A stretch of 60,338 nucleotides of DNA, taken from the NCBI GenBank assembly GCA_028699155.1, contig JAQVVD010000005.1, forward strand, positions 1 through 60,338. The letters run 5' to 3'. This stretch comes from Candidatus Peribacteraceae bacterium (GTDB lineage Bacteria; Patescibacteriota; Gracilibacteria; Peribacterales; Peribacteraceae). Every line of letters begins with the position of its first letter. The first letter of the stretch is position 1. The position numbers and the translations under genes were made by a program. The notes beneath the pieces are model-generated. The model was not told the DNA's origin. It saw nothing but the letters and a program-made list of their open reading frames with translations, and made no database searches. Below, in pieces: positions 24,252-33,587 of this stretch.

Positions 24252-25751
24252 TTGCCTTACTATTGCTCTGTAGAAGCACATCCCTTCGACCGGTACGCGG
24301 CATACACAGATTTGGCAGCACTCAACGCTGCCAGCGAAAAACCGCTGCGTAAATCTCTGCGCGTGAACACGCTGAAGACTTCTGTTGAAGCCTTCAAAGT
24401 ATGGGCGAAGAAGGAGGGATGGCAGCTCACTCCGGTTCCGTGGTGCCCGGAGGGATTCTTCGTCGAGCGTGCGGACAGGAGCACTGCGCTCGGCAAAGAT
24501 CTGCTGCACCTGCTCGGGCATGTGTACATGCAGGAAGCGGCGAGCATGTTGCCCGTCGCGCTCCTCGACCCGCAGCCGGGCGAGAAAGTGCTGGATATGA
24601 GTGCAGCGCCCGGCAGCAAGACCACGCAGATTGCGGCGCGCATGAACGGTACCGGTGTCGTAGTGGCAAACGATGTGCAGGAGAAGCGTCTCCAGACACT
24701 CAAATCCGCGTTGTACCGCAGCGGTGTCCCCAACGCGCTGCTCACTAGAAAACAGGGGCAGTGGTTCGGCACCCGCATGGTGGAACGGTTCGACCGCGTG
24801 CTCTGCGATGCGCCGTGCACGGCGCAGGGGACGGTGCGCAAGGATGCCTCCGCGCTGGAGTACTCCTCCGAGCGGTCCATTCATGGCATGGCAGCGTTGC
24901 AGTTCTCCCTCCTGGAATCCGCGGTCCACGCGGCCAAGGTCGGCGGGAGGATCGTGTACTCTACCTGCACGCTCACACCCGAGGAGAATGAGATGGTGGT
25001 GAGCAGAATACTGAATAAATATTGTGAACAGGTCACTGTACTGGATGTGACCGGGAGATCAGAGATCAGAAATCAGAGGGCAGAGATCAGAGCTCAGAGA
25101 TCAGCTTTGCACCAGGCTCTTAAGGATTCAATGACTGTGCAAAGAGAGTTACAGAAAACTGGTAACTGGTCTCTGACTTCTGATCTCTATCCATTCCTGC
25201 GTCTCTGGCCGCAGACGTACGACACTGAAGGGTTCTTCTGTGCGGTACTGCGCAAGCGTTTGCCCACGGCGGAGCGCGTGTTTGAGCGCCCCGCGCTTTT
25301 CCAGGAACGCCCTCTTCGGCGCAGAGAACAGGAAAAAATCGGGGCATTCCTCACGGAACTCTATGGCACGTCCTTCCTCCATGAGGGTGACCAGCTCTTC
25401 GAGCTCGATGGGCAGCTTCTTCTTTCTACAGAAGATGTGCAGGATTTCCCGTTGCTCACCAAGGACTACGCATTGGGGTTCCCCTTCGCGAAATTGCTCA
25501 AAGACGGGCGTTGCCGCCTGACGCACGATCTCGCAATCGCACGCGGCATGATGGCCACGTCCAATTGCATGGAGATGAAAGACGAACAGCTCCATGAGTT
25601 GTTTGCGGGCAGAGATACTACTTGTTCCAAAACAATCGATGGCGATGTCATTCTGCAGTGGCAGGATCTTGCGATCGGCGTGGGGCTTGCGCAGCAGGGG
25701 GTGCTCAAGAACCGAATCTCCCGCTGGCTCGTGCAACTCACGAGCGAGTAG
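24252..25751 (+). CDS. rsmF: RsmB/RsmF-family 16S rRNA cytosine-C5 methyltransferase
   Basis: Methylates a cytosine in 16S rRNA. 499 residues. The N-terminus has the KPLRKSLRVNTLK segment typical of RsmF-like (NOL1/NOP2/sun) enzymes. The SAM site is DMSAAPGSKTTQIAA, the catalytic cysteines are in DAPCTAQGTVRKD and YSTCTLTPEENE, and a C-terminal domain of about 150 residues with a PUA-like end is present. A segment of about 40 residues between the STC motif and the LRLWPQTYDTEGFF strand is encoded by heptanucleotide repeats (25056-25188) and appears inserted. The TTG start is the only usual start codon in range and is uncertain. RsmB, RsmF and YebU-type members cannot be separated here. Confidence 0.88.
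   Translation: MPYYCSVEAHPFDRYAAYTDLAALNAASEKPLRKSLRVNTLKTSVEAFKVWAKKEGWQLTPVPWCPEGFFVERADRSTALGKDLLHLLGHVYMQEAASMLPVALLDPQPGEKVLDMSAAPGSKTTQIAARMNGTGVVVANDVQEKRLQTLKSALYRSGVPNALLTRKQGQWFGTRMVERFDRVLCDAPCTAQGTVRKDASALEYSSERSIHGMAALQFSLLESAVHAAKVGGRIVYSTCTLTPEENEMVVSRILNKYCEQVTVLDVTGRSEIRNQRAEIRAQRSALHQALKDSMTVQRELQKTGNWSLTSDLYPFLRLWPQTYDTEGFFCAVLRKRLPTAERVFERPALFQERPLRRREQEKIGAFLTELYGTSFLHEGDQLFELDGQLLLSTEDVQDFPLLTKDYALGFPFAKLLKDGRCRLTHDLAIARGMMATSNCMEMKDEQLHELFAGRDTTCSKTIDGDVILQWQDLAIGVGLAQQGVLKNRISRWLVQLTSE
25056..25188. repeat. Heptanucleotide inverted repeat inserted in the rRNA methyltransferase gene
   Basis: The left arm, 25056-25104, is seven tandem heptamers of the AGATCAG type. The right arm, 25170-25188, is the reverse complement of the left-arm core (17 of 18 positions by hand). 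An inner AGTTAC/GTAACT pair lies between them. The coding frame is kept throughout. Confidence 0.75.
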
Positions 25752-25770
25752 TGCTATCATGCGTCTCCTG

Positions 25771-27531
25771 ATGGATCCGGTAGAAGAAATCAAATCGCGG
25801 CTGCCTATAGAAGAGCTTGTCGGCCAGTACCGCCAGCTCACCAAGAAGGGGCGCAATTTCGTCTGTCTCTGCCCCTTCCACAACGACACGCATCCGAGCA
25901 TGGTCGTCTCGCCGGATAAGGGCATCGCCTTCTGTTTCGCCTGCAATACCGGCGGAGATATCTTCAGCTTCTACCAGTCGATCGAGGGAGTCGATTTCCG
26001 CCAGGCGATCAAGGATCTCGCTGAGCGCACCGGCGTCGAGCTGCCGCAGGCACTGCCAGTGGCGAAGGAGAGCAAGGATGAGAAGGAACGCCTGCGTTCC
26101 TGCCTGGAGGAAGCTCTCACATTCTTCCGCGGGCAACTTACGAAGAGCGAGAAGGCGAAGCTCTACCTGCATGACCGCAAAATTCCCGCGGAGCAGATCG
26201 AACAGTTCGCGCTCGGGTACGCGCCGGATTCCTTCTCCGCGACGTACGAGCATCTGCTGAAAGCGGGATTCTCCAAGAGTGAGATCATCAAAGCGGGGCT
26301 GGGTGTGCAGAAAGACCTCAAAGAAGGCAAGATCTACGACCGGTTCCGCAATCGCCTCATCTTTCCGATCCACGATGCGCGGGGGCAGCTCGCGGGATTC
26401 GGCGGGCGGACGCTGGGGGAAGACGATGCCAAATACATCAATTCCTCAGAAGGACCTCTCTACAACAAATCAGAGATTCTGTACGGATTGCACCATGCGA
26501 AAGAGGCGCTGCGCGAGAAGAAAACCGTTCTCATGGTGGAGGGGTACTTCGATGTGCTCGCATGTCACCGCGTGGGAATCGCCAACGTGGTTGCGGTCAG
26601 CGGGACCGCACTCACGGAGAAGCACGTGCGGATGATCAAGCGTTCCTGTGAGACAGTCACCTTGTGCCTGGACCAGGACAGGGCGGGCAAGGATGCGGCA
26701 GAACGCGCATTCTACCTCTGCAACGCAGCAGGACTCCTGGTGCAGTCTGTCCGTATTCCGCAGAAAGATCCGGATGAAGCCGCGAACACGGCGCCGGAGC
26801 TCCTGCGGCAGCTCCTGACGGATGGAGGAGTGCCGTACATCGTGCACGTGATGGAGGAGCTGCGGGAGAAAGGGATTTCCTCCGTTGCGGAGAAGCGTGA
26901 TGCGCTCAGGCGGTTACTCCCCCTCATCAATGCAGTCCCGAGCGCCGTGGAGCAGGGGGGATACGTAGCGGAAGCGGCGCTCCTTCTGGGGACGACTGAG
27001 ACCGCGCTCAGGGAAGACATGCGCAGTGCCGAAGCTCCGGTCAAAGAGCCCGATGCGGTTCCCGAGCGGCAGGCGAGCGAGGGGGCGAAAGTATTCTCCT
27101 GCGCGGAAATTGCGCTGGGGCTCTTCCTGCTCTATCCGCAGCATCGTCTCCTGCTGGATCAGCTCATCGAGCCGATCGATGGTTTTGCCGCTGCGCTCTA
27201 CGCCGCGCTGCGCGAGATTCCGGCGGATCAGAAGGATGTCGCAGTGCATGCGCTCAATCTCTCCGATACGGACCGTGAGCGCGCTTCGATCCTCCTCCTC
27301 TACTGCGAGCAGCATGAGTTCGGCCGATGGTCGGATGCACTGGCGCTGCGCGAAATACGGAACAACTGCGCACATGCGAACCAGCAACTGCTCAAGCAGA
27401 AGCAGCGGGAAATTACGCAGAAACTGGTCCAGGCGCGCTCGGAAGGGAAACGAGCGGAAGAAGAAAACTTAAGCAATCAGTACTACCAGCTGCTCAAGCT
27501 TGCCAAGATATCCATGGAGGGCATACGCTGA
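25771..27531 (+). CDS. dnaG: DNA primase
   Basis: Makes RNA primers for replication. About 586 residues. The CHC2-type zinc finger is CLCPFHND ... FCFACNTGGD near residues 32-60. The catalytic core follows, with the DnaG stretch IFPIHDARGQLAGFGGRTLG and the TOPRIM motifs MVEGYFDVLACH (Glu) and CLDQDRAGKDAA (DxD). The C-terminal ~150 residues are the helicase-interacting region. The ATG at 25771 (MDPVEEIKSRLPIEEL) is 10 nt after a TATCAT box (25755-25760); the ATG at 25759 is an alternative but overlaps that box. The gene is tightly packed behind rsmF and ahead of rpoD, the classic macromolecular-synthesis order dnaG-rpoD. Confidence 0.94.
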   Translation: MDPVEEIKSRLPIEELVGQYRQLTKKGRNFVCLCPFHNDTHPSMVVSPDKGIAFCFACNTGGDIFSFYQSIEGVDFRQAIKDLAERTGVELPQALPVAKESKDEKERLRSCLEEALTFFRGQLTKSEKAKLYLHDRKIPAEQIEQFALGYAPDSFSATYEHLLKAGFSKSEIIKAGLGVQKDLKEGKIYDRFRNRLIFPIHDARGQLAGFGGRTLGEDDAKYINSSEGPLYNKSEILYGLHHAKEALREKKTVLMVEGYFDVLACHRVGIANVVAVSGTALTEKHVRMIKRSCETVTLCLDQDRAGKDAAERAFYLCNAAGLLVQSVRIPQKDPDEAANTAPELLRQLLTDGGVPYIVHVMEELREKGISSVAEKRDALRRLLPLINAVPSAVEQGGYVAEAALLLGTTETALREDMRSAEAPVKEPDAVPERQASEGAKVFSCAEIALGLFLLYPQHRLLLDQLIEPIDGFAAALYAALREIPADQKDVAVHALNLSDTDRERASILLLYCEQHEFGRWSDALALREIRNNCAHANQQLLKQKQREITQKLVQARSEGKRAEEENLSNQYYQLLKLAKISMEGIR

Positions 27532-27547
27532 TTTGGGGTGGATTTAC

Positions 27548-27575
27548 TTGGCGCGGGCTGGAATTTGCTTATACT
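27548..27575 (+). promoter_or_regulatory. rpoD promoter
   Basis: TTGGCG at 27548-27553, a 16-nt spacer and TATACT at 27570-27575; the ATG at 27586 begins 10 nt later, leaving a 5' leader of only a few nucleotides. Confidence 0.65.
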
Positions 27576-27585
27576 GCGAACCTAC

Positions 27586-29079
27586 ATGGCTTCTCATCCA
27601 CGAAAGTTCATCGCACAGCCGACGGACGACGATCTGAAGAAGTTTCCCGATGCGGTGAAACACTTGATTAAAAAAGGCCGCGAACAGCGGTACGTCACGC
27701 ACCAGGAAATCATGGCTGCCGTGCCGAATGCAGAGAAGAACGTGGAGCTGCTCGATGAGGTGTACACCATGCTCGTGGATCTGGGCATCCAGGTGATTGA
27801 CGTCAAGGATGCGCTCATCTGGGAGAAGAAGGGGAGGCATGAGATTCCGGAGATACAGGAGCCGACGGAAGACCTGACGGAGATCGTCTCGATGGATGAC
27901 GACGATGACACAGATGTCGATGCGGATGCGGAGATGGATGACGGCGTGGCGAGCACGGCGGACAAAATCGACGATGATGAGGAGGACAACCGCCTTGAGA
28001 TGATCGCGACGGCTGGCATTGCGGCGGATGAGCGCGAGTTGTCGGTGGAAGAGCGCGGCAAGCGGCGTCGCGAGCGCGAGGTCGACCTGCTGGAAATCAG
28101 CAACGACTCTGTGCGCATGTACCTCTCCGAGATCGGGCGCGTGCCGCTCATTGATGCGCGCAAGGAAGTCGAACTCGCCCGTCGCATTCGCAAGGGCGAT
28201 GCGGCGGCGAAGCAGCAGCTCGCGGAGGCGAACCTGCGCCTCGTCGTGAGCATTGCCAAGAAGTACATCGGCCGCGGTCTCTCGTTCCTCGACTTAATTC
28301 AGGAGGGGAACATCGGTCTCTTCCGCGCCGTGGAGAAGTTCGATCCTGAGCGTGGGTTCAAGTTCTCCACCTACGCGACGTGGTGGATTCGCCAGGCGAT
28401 TACGCGTGCGATTGCAGACCAGGCGCGCACAATTCGCATTCCCGTTCACATGGTGGAGACGATCAACAAGCTCACGCACACGCAGCGCCGCCTGGTGCAG
28501 GAACTCGGGCGCGAGCCCACGGTGGAGGAGCTCTCGGTCGAGATGGAGATGGATGTGAAGAAAGTCCGGCACATCCAGAAGATCAGCCAGGATATCATCT
28601 CGCTCGAGTCGCCTGTCGGTTCCGAGGAGGACAGCAAGCTCGGAGATTTCATCGAGGACGAGGAGGCGATCAACCCGTTCGATGCGACCAACAGGCAGCT
28701 GCGGAAAGAGAACGTTCACTCCATGCTCGATTTCCTCACCCCGCGCGAGCGCAAGATCATCGAGATGCGCTTCGGGCTCAAGGACGGCGTGGGGCACACG
28801 CTCGAGGAAGTGGGCAAGGAATTCGGAGTGACGCGCGAGCGCATTCGCCAGATCGAGGCGAAAGTGCTCCAGAAGATGCGCGACCACCCGCGTTCGCTCA
28901 CCATCCGTGAGCATGGCGGATCGCCCAAGAGGGTCGGGTTCTCCACTGTCGGAGCGTTCGCGCACAGCAAAGTGTGTCCGGAGTGCAGAAAGGGGACCAT
29001 GGTGGATGTCGTGAAGCAAGGGAAGCCGTTGCTCAAGTGCGATTCCTGCGCGTACGAGATTCCAAAATCACACTTCTAA
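27586..29079 (+). CDS. rpoD: Primary sigma factor (sigma70/RpoD) with C-terminal zinc ribbon
   Basis: Housekeeping sigma factor. 497 residues: region 1.1-like helices (about 10-80), an acidic linker, region 1.2 ([16 protein letters not shown]), region 2 with the -10-recognition helix ([22 protein letters not shown]), region 3, and region 4 with the HTH ([21 protein letters not shown]). After region 4, where RpoD usually ends within about 15 residues, the protein continues for about 60 residues and contains CPEC-x16-CDSC, a zinc-ribbon-like pair of knuckles (about residues 464-487). That tail is unusual. A leaderless-type promoter and an intrinsic terminator bracket the gene. Confidence 0.95.
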   Translation: MASHPRKFIAQPTDDDLKKFPDAVKHLIKKGREQRYVTHQEIMAAVPNAEKNVELLDEVYTMLVDLGIQVIDVKDALIWEKKGRHEIPEIQEPTEDLTEIVSMDDDDDTDVDADAEMDDGVASTADKIDDDEEDNRLEMIATAGIAADERELSVEERGKRRREREVDLLEISNDSVRMYLSEIGRVPLIDARKEVELARRIRKGDAAAKQQLAEANLRLVVSIAKKYIGRGLSFLDLIQEGNIGLFRAVEKFDPERGFKFSTYATWWIRQAITRAIADQARTIRIPVHMVETINKLTHTQRRLVQELGREPTVEELSVEMEMDVKKVRHIQKISQDIISLESPVGSEEDSKLGDFIEDEEAINPFDATNRQLRKENVHSMLDFLTPRERKIIEMRFGLKDGVGHTLEEVGKEFGVTRERIRQIEAKVLQKMRDHPRSLTIREHGGSPKRVGFSTVGAFAHSKVCPECRKGTMVDVVKQGKPLLKCDSCAYEIPKSHF

Positions 29080-29088
29080 TCTACGATG

Positions 29089-29120
29089 AAAAAAAGCCCC
29101 CGTCTTCACGGAGGCTCTTT
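29089..29120. terminator. Bidirectional intrinsic terminator between rpoD and the DUF378 gene
   Basis: Stem AGCCCCCGT/ACGGAGGCT (29095-29103 and 29108-29116, one mismatch). It is flanked by a run of seven A on the left, which gives a U-run for the reverse-strand gene, and CTTT on the right for rpoD. Confidence 0.8.
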
Positions 29121-29142
29121 AGGTTGCGTATGTACGGAATCA

Positions 29143-29355
29143 TCACCCGCAGCACTTGGCTGCTTTGTAGACGGCAGAGAGACCGACGAGGACGTAGACG
29201 ACGTTCTCTACGGTCGGCATGCTCCCGAGGAGCAGTGCGACGATGTTTCCCTGGAAACCAAGGAAATTGCCAAGACCGATAAGACCCCAGTTGAGGGCGC
29301 CGACAAGGACCAGAATCCATGCGACCTTGCCGAGGATGGTTGTATTGCAGGTCAT
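29143..29355 (-). CDS. DUF378 family small membrane protein
   Basis: A 70-residue protein with two TM helices (about 10-30 and 50-63). The pattern KVAWILVLVGALNWGLIGL, then VENVVYVLVGLSAVY and the final KCC, matches the short DUF378 family, known for the ALNWGLxG motif. Function unknown. The terminator at 29089-29120 ends the unit. Confidence 0.85.
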   Translation of the reverse strand: MTCNTTILGKVAWILVLVGALNWGLIGLGNFLGFQGNIVALLLGSMPTVENVVYVLVGLSAVYKAAKCCG

Positions 29356-29529
29356 AAGAATGGGAAAGGGGAAAAGGTAAAGGTTGTCTACTAATCTAAC
29401 ACAGTGCTGCGCGGAAGAACGCTTGCATGAACCGGGAATACTATTTTTGTAATAGACTTGTCAAGTACAGCTTGTCAGCACTGCCATCTGCTGTACCGCA
29501 ATGTGCCGGCAACGCGTATCATGGGTGAC

Positions 29530-32529
29530 ATGGTTTCCAGGCGGTCCGCAGCAATGGCGAAGAAGAACGGAGAACCGCGACGGCAGTTGTCGGAGGCGTT
29601 TGAGCGAAGGTATGTGCAGCTGAATGCGGTGCAGAAACAAGCGGTGGATGCGATCGAGGGTCCGGTCATGGTGGTCGCGGGCCCGGGGACGGGCAAGACG
29701 GAAGTGCTCGCGCTGCGTGCGGCGAACATTCTGCGCAGGACGCAGATGCGCCCCACGAACATTCTCTGCCTCACCTTCTCCACGTCCGGCGCCAAGGCGA
29801 TGCGCGAACGGTTGCGGCAGATCATTGGACCCGATGCCTACGGCATCACGGTGAGCACGATCCACAGTTTCTGCAATGATCTGATCCAGCAGAACTCGCA
29901 GCTCTTCGTTGATTTTCGAGCACTGGAGCAGGTGAGCGCCATTGCGCAGCTCCAGATTGTCCGCAAGGCGATCAAGAACTTGGGGCAGCGATCGGAACTC
30001 TACATGCCGGTCGCGGAGCACGACCGCGCGGCTGATGTGCTGGATCGCATCACGCAGATGAAGAAAGAGGGGATTACGCCAGATGATTTACGCAAGCATG
30101 TGGATGCGTTCGCGGAAGAAATACAGCAGACGCCCACCGGGAGGGAGAGAGATCTCGCCAGCAAAGCGTACAAAGACGATTGTAGGAAGGTACAGCAGTT
30201 CAGAGAGTTCATTGCGGTCTACCAGGCGTACATCGATGAGCTGGCCGCAACGCACCGGTACGATTTCGATGACATGGTTCTGGTGGTTCTGCGCGCGTTT
30301 CAGGAGCATGAATGGCTGCTCGAATCGTTGCAGGTGCGCTACCAGTACATGCTGGTCGACGAGTTCCAGGATTTGAACGGAGCGCAGAACCGCGTTCTGG
30401 ACGCACTGACGACGTATGCGCAGATCGACCAGGAGCCCAACATCTTCGTGGTGGGGGACGACGATCAGGCGATCTTCCGGTTCCAGGGGGCGAACATCGG
30501 CAACATGCGTTCGTTCCTCGAGCGGTTCCCCGGGACGACGGTGATGACGCTCACGACGAACTACCGCTCGACCCAGCCGATCCTGGATGCGGCTTCCGCC
30601 GTGATTGGCGCGAATCAGGAACGGCTGGTCAACGTGGTCAAAGGCATAGAGAAAGATCTTGTTGCGGGCAGGGAGAAGGGCGGCGCGAAACCGCAGTTCA
30701 TACGCTATCCCGATACGAGCACGGAGTACGCAGGGATTGCGGGCATACTCCGCGATGCGCAGAAGCGCGACATCCCCTGGAAGCAGATGGCCGTGATCTG
30801 CCGCAGGAATGAGGAAGTGCTGGAGATTGCCGGAGTGCTGACTGCTGCGGGCATCCCGAACATCGTTGCCGCCAAGCAGGATCTGGTGGCGCACCCGCAG
30901 GTGCTGCAGGCGATTACCCTGTTGCGGGCCGTGCATGAACCGGAGAATTCCAGCGTGCTCTCCGGCGCGCTCGCGCTCCCGTGCTTCGGCTGCCACCCTG
31001 CGGAATTGGGGAAACTGTTCATGGATTTCCGCGCGTACAAGCGTACGAAGGAGAGAGTGTGCCTCCATGATTTTCTACTAAAAGAGCAGTCGTTGCCTGC
31101 GGCGATCAAGAGCGCGCATGCGTTCATCATGAAGAGGCACCAGTCCATTCCCAGCGTGACCCTCACCGCACTGGTTGCAGACGTGCTCACGGCGTCCAAT
31201 CTCCTGCCTCCCGTGGATGCAAAAGAGGAAGATCCGCGCGTTATCGCCGGACTGCATGCGTTCTACGAGTACGTGAAGAGCCGCTGCTACGAAGTAAAAT
31301 CCACCACGCTCCCCGCACTCCTCTCCGATATCGACCAGTACATGACGGAGCGGAAGCTGAAACTGGAGTACGACCTGCCGCACCTGGTGCAGGATGGCGT
31401 GCAGCTCATGACCGGGCACGGGGCAAAAGGACTGGAGTTCGATCTGGTGATCATGGCGGATGTCCGCTACCGAAACTGGGGGAACAGGAGTAGCGGGAAC
31501 TCGTTTTCTCTCCCCGATCACCTGATCATGAATCTCGAGAAGGAAGTGGAGAAGCGATCGGGGCAGGAAGACGAGCGCAGGCTCTTCTTCGTGGCTATGA
31601 CAAGGGCTCGGCGCGAACTCATCCTCGCCTTTCCGGAGACGTATCGCAGCGGCGAACAGATGCGCGATGCGCAGGTGAGCAGTTTCGTGGCGGAGGCGGG
31701 AGAGAGTGTGGATGAAATCACGCTTGCGCAGGAGCATGTGCCCGTTCCCATAGAGACACTGCGAACGCCGCCGCTCAGGATCGATACGGTCTTCCGCACG
31801 TTCCTGGAGGAACGGCTGAAAGACTACGAGCTCTCCGTTACGGCGCTCAACGTGTTCCTGGACGGAGAGGAGGGGCCGCAGAAGTTCCTCTGGGAGCAGT
31901 TGCTGCAGCAGCCGAAAGCCAAGATTCCTCAGATGGCATTCGGTACGGCAGTTCATTCTGCACTGGAAGACCGGAATCTCGCATGGCAGCAAGGTGGGCA
32001 GTTCTCCGTCGATGCACTGGTGGATGCATTCCAGAAGCACTTACAGGAGGAGATTCTCACCACTGAAGAATTCGAGCATTACAAATTGATAGGGGGTGAT
32101 ATTGTGCGAAGGTACGGGGATCAAACATCTTCCGGCATCCCGCTGGTGCTCTCTACCGAGCGGACATTCCGTGCAGTCATTGATGAGATTCCGATCAAAG
32201 GGAAGGTGGACCGCATAGACCTGTTCGAGCCGGGTGGCAGGGAGTGTCGCATCCTGGACTACAAGACAGGATGGCCCAAGAAGACGGAGGATGCGGTGCG
32301 GAAAGACGAGAAAGTATTCCGGCAGTTGGTGTTCTACAAGATTCTCTGCGACAGCGATCCCAAATTCATACACGAGGCGACGCTCTTCACGCTCGATTTC
32401 ATCGGCAATGAGAATGAGGGAAGAAGGGAATTCTCCCTCAGGATCACGCAGGAGGAAATCGCTGAACTCAAGAAGCTGATCCAGGATGTCTGGGCGAAGA
32501 TCATCTCACTGGATTTCACGAATCTTTAG
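29530..32529 (+). CDS. UvrD/Rep-type helicase fused to a RecB-like (PD-(D/E)XK) nuclease
   Basis: 999 residues. The SF1 helicase motifs appear in order: VVAGPGTGKTEV (I), STIHSFCNDL (Ib), VDEFQDLN (II), VGDDDQAIFRFQGA (III), TNYRST (IV), MTGHGAKGLEFDLV (V) and FFVAMTRARREL (VI). A C-terminal nuclease of the AddB/RecB type follows (GTAVHSALEDR, KGKVDRIDLF, ILDYKTGW), carrying the Asp and D-x-K residues of the active site. A single polypeptide therefore holds both activities needed for DNA-end processing. TATCAT (29517-29522) ends 7 nt before the ATG at 29530, which fixes the start; ATG 29521 overlaps the -10 box. It probably stands in for RecBCD/AddAB or assists repair. Confidence 0.92.
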   Translation: MVSRRSAAMAKKNGEPRRQLSEAFERRYVQLNAVQKQAVDAIEGPVMVVAGPGTGKTEVLALRAANILRRTQMRPTNILCLTFSTSGAKAMRERLRQIIGPDAYGITVSTIHSFCNDLIQQNSQLFVDFRALEQVSAIAQLQIVRKAIKNLGQRSELYMPVAEHDRAADVLDRITQMKKEGITPDDLRKHVDAFAEEIQQTPTGRERDLASKAYKDDCRKVQQFREFIAVYQAYIDELAATHRYDFDDMVLVVLRAFQEHEWLLESLQVRYQYMLVDEFQDLNGAQNRVLDALTTYAQIDQEPNIFVVGDDDQAIFRFQGANIGNMRSFLERFPGTTVMTLTTNYRSTQPILDAASAVIGANQERLVNVVKGIEKDLVAGREKGGAKPQFIRYPDTSTEYAGIAGILRDAQKRDIPWKQMAVICRRNEEVLEIAGVLTAAGIPNIVAAKQDLVAHPQVLQAITLLRAVHEPENSSVLSGALALPCFGCHPAELGKLFMDFRAYKRTKERVCLHDFLLKEQSLPAAIKSAHAFIMKRHQSIPSVTLTALVADVLTASNLLPPVDAKEEDPRVIAGLHAFYEYVKSRCYEVKSTTLPALLSDIDQYMTERKLKLEYDLPHLVQDGVQLMTGHGAKGLEFDLVIMADVRYRNWGNRSSGNSFSLPDHLIMNLEKEVEKRSGQEDERRLFFVAMTRARRELILAFPETYRSGEQMRDAQVSSFVAEAGESVDEITLAQEHVPVPIETLRTPPLRIDTVFRTFLEERLKDYELSVTALNVFLDGEEGPQKFLWEQLLQQPKAKIPQMAFGTAVHSALEDRNLAWQQGGQFSVDALVDAFQKHLQEEILTTEEFEHYKLIGGDIVRRYGDQTSSGIPLVLSTERTFRAVIDEIPIKGKVDRIDLFEPGGRECRILDYKTGWPKKTEDAVRKDEKVFRQLVFYKILCDSDPKFIHEATLFTLDFIGNENEGRREFSLRITQEEIAELKKLIQDVWAKIISLDFTNL

Positions 32530-32836
32530 AGCGTCGCACTATGCGTCGTCGCCTATGTTGTCGTTTTCGCTCCTGCAGTGCGCTTTTTACAATCACTTCT
32601 TGATTGTAATTCTCCGGATCTTGATGTGGGCAGGTCACAGGAAATGTTTGCCCTTCCTGTGCCAGGAGATCCCCGTGAATATCCTCCATCGAGTGCGGAG
32701 GAGTAGTGCATTGCATTGCTGTTGCAAAACGGCGGAGAAATGTCCGTTGGTTGCCTTGCAGATGCCCCGTTGCTCTTTGCTGCTCGAGTAGAGCTCGTGC
32801 CTGGATTGCATCGTTGGTGCGTTGAGGTGTTTCCAA
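32516..32836 (-). CDS. Hypothetical protein, highly basic C-terminus
   Basis: A 106-residue frame with a TTG start, rich in Gln, Arg and Thr, ending in a KRQHRRRR cluster that could bind nucleic acid. It overlaps the 3' end of the convergent helicase gene by 14 nt. No family is recognised. Support is the absence of a competing frame and the normal amino-acid mixture; a chance frame remains possible. Confidence 0.45.
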   Translation of the reverse strand: METPQRTNDAIQARALLEQQRATGHLQGNQRTFLRRFATAMQCTTPPHSMEDIHGDLLAQEGQTFPVTCPHQDPENYNQEVIVKSALQERKRQHRRRRIVRRSKDS

Positions 32837-32889
32837 TATAGGAGAGGTACTCTAACTCCTGAAATTCAGGATGGCAAGGGGAGGGCTCC

Positions 32890-33480
32890 TCAGCGTGACA
32901 GGAGGAACTGCCGCAGGGCGTGCGCCGCCTTGCCCCTGTGGCTTGTGCTATTTTTTTGTTCGACTTTCAGTGCAGAGAATACAGAGTCGCAGCCATCGGG
33001 CTTGAAGCATGCGGAGATGGGGAGGCCGGGCAGATAATCCGCCTCCAGCGTTGCTGTGATGATGCCGCTGCACTTCCCTTCAAACACGTGCTCGTCACCG
33101 TTTGCATCGATGTACGCAAGTGTGCAGAGGAAATGTGCGCGCTTGTTTGCTTCCTTCTCCATGCGCTTGAGGAAGTGCTCGATCCACTGCGCATCGCTTG
33201 CCGAAGGTCCCGCGCCCCAGCGGCGCGTGTGGAGCCCGAGCTCGTTTGCGATCGCTTCTACCACGATGCCGGAATCATCTGCCACGGTCGGCAGGTTGCT
33301 TAGGCTCCGGAAGAAGCGCGCTTTCTGCAGGGCATTCTCTGCAAATGTGTTGCCTGTTTCCTCCGGGTCGCCGGCGATGCCGATATCCGCCGGGCGCACC
33401 GGCGCGATCGGGAGGCCGCTGAGCACCTCCGATATCTCTATGAATTTGCCGTGATTATTGGTTCCTATCAGGAGCTGCAT
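32890..33480 (-). CDS. rdgB: XTP/dITP pyrophosphatase (RdgB/HAM1)
   Basis: Removes non-canonical purine triphosphates (dITP, XTP) to protect DNA. About 196 residues from the ATG at 33480. The N-terminal LIGTNNHGKFIEI (usual form TxNxxKxxE), then ETGNTFAENALQKARFF, the catalytic ADDSGIVVEAI and a late GLPISACFKPDGCDSVF segment define the HAM1 family. The common SHRGKA(L/A) end is present as TSHRGKAAHAL. The start overlaps the preceding mini-ORF, suggesting translational coupling. Confidence 0.93.
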   Translation of the reverse strand: MQLLIGTNNHGKFIEISEVLSGLPIAPVRPADIGIAGDPEETGNTFAENALQKARFFRSLSNLPTVADDSGIVVEAIANELGLHTRRWGAGPSASDAQWIEHFLKRMEKEANKRAHFLCTLAYIDANGDEHVFEGKCSGIITATLEADYLPGLPISACFKPDGCDSVFSALKVEQKNSTSHRGKAAHALRQFLLSR

Positions 33481-33587
33481 AGCCAAAGGATACGTTCTCT
33501 TTGAACTGAAAGGAATGCGTTACCAGTGATGAGGAAAATTCCAAGAATCAATGACTCCAGAAGAAGGTTCCATTTAGATCTGCTCAT
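33468..33587 (-). CDS. Possible 39-residue single-TM protein
   Basis: The frame from the ATG at 33587 encodes MSRSKWNLLLESLILGIF followed by a short basic tail: one TM helix with positive flanks. It overlaps the end of the upstream gene by 14 nt and the start of rdgB by 13 nt, so three frames are chained. The overlaps and hydrophobicity argue for a real mini-gene; its length argues for caution. Confidence 0.4.
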   Translation of the reverse strand: MSRSKWNLLLESLILGIFLITGNAFLSVQRERILWLCSS

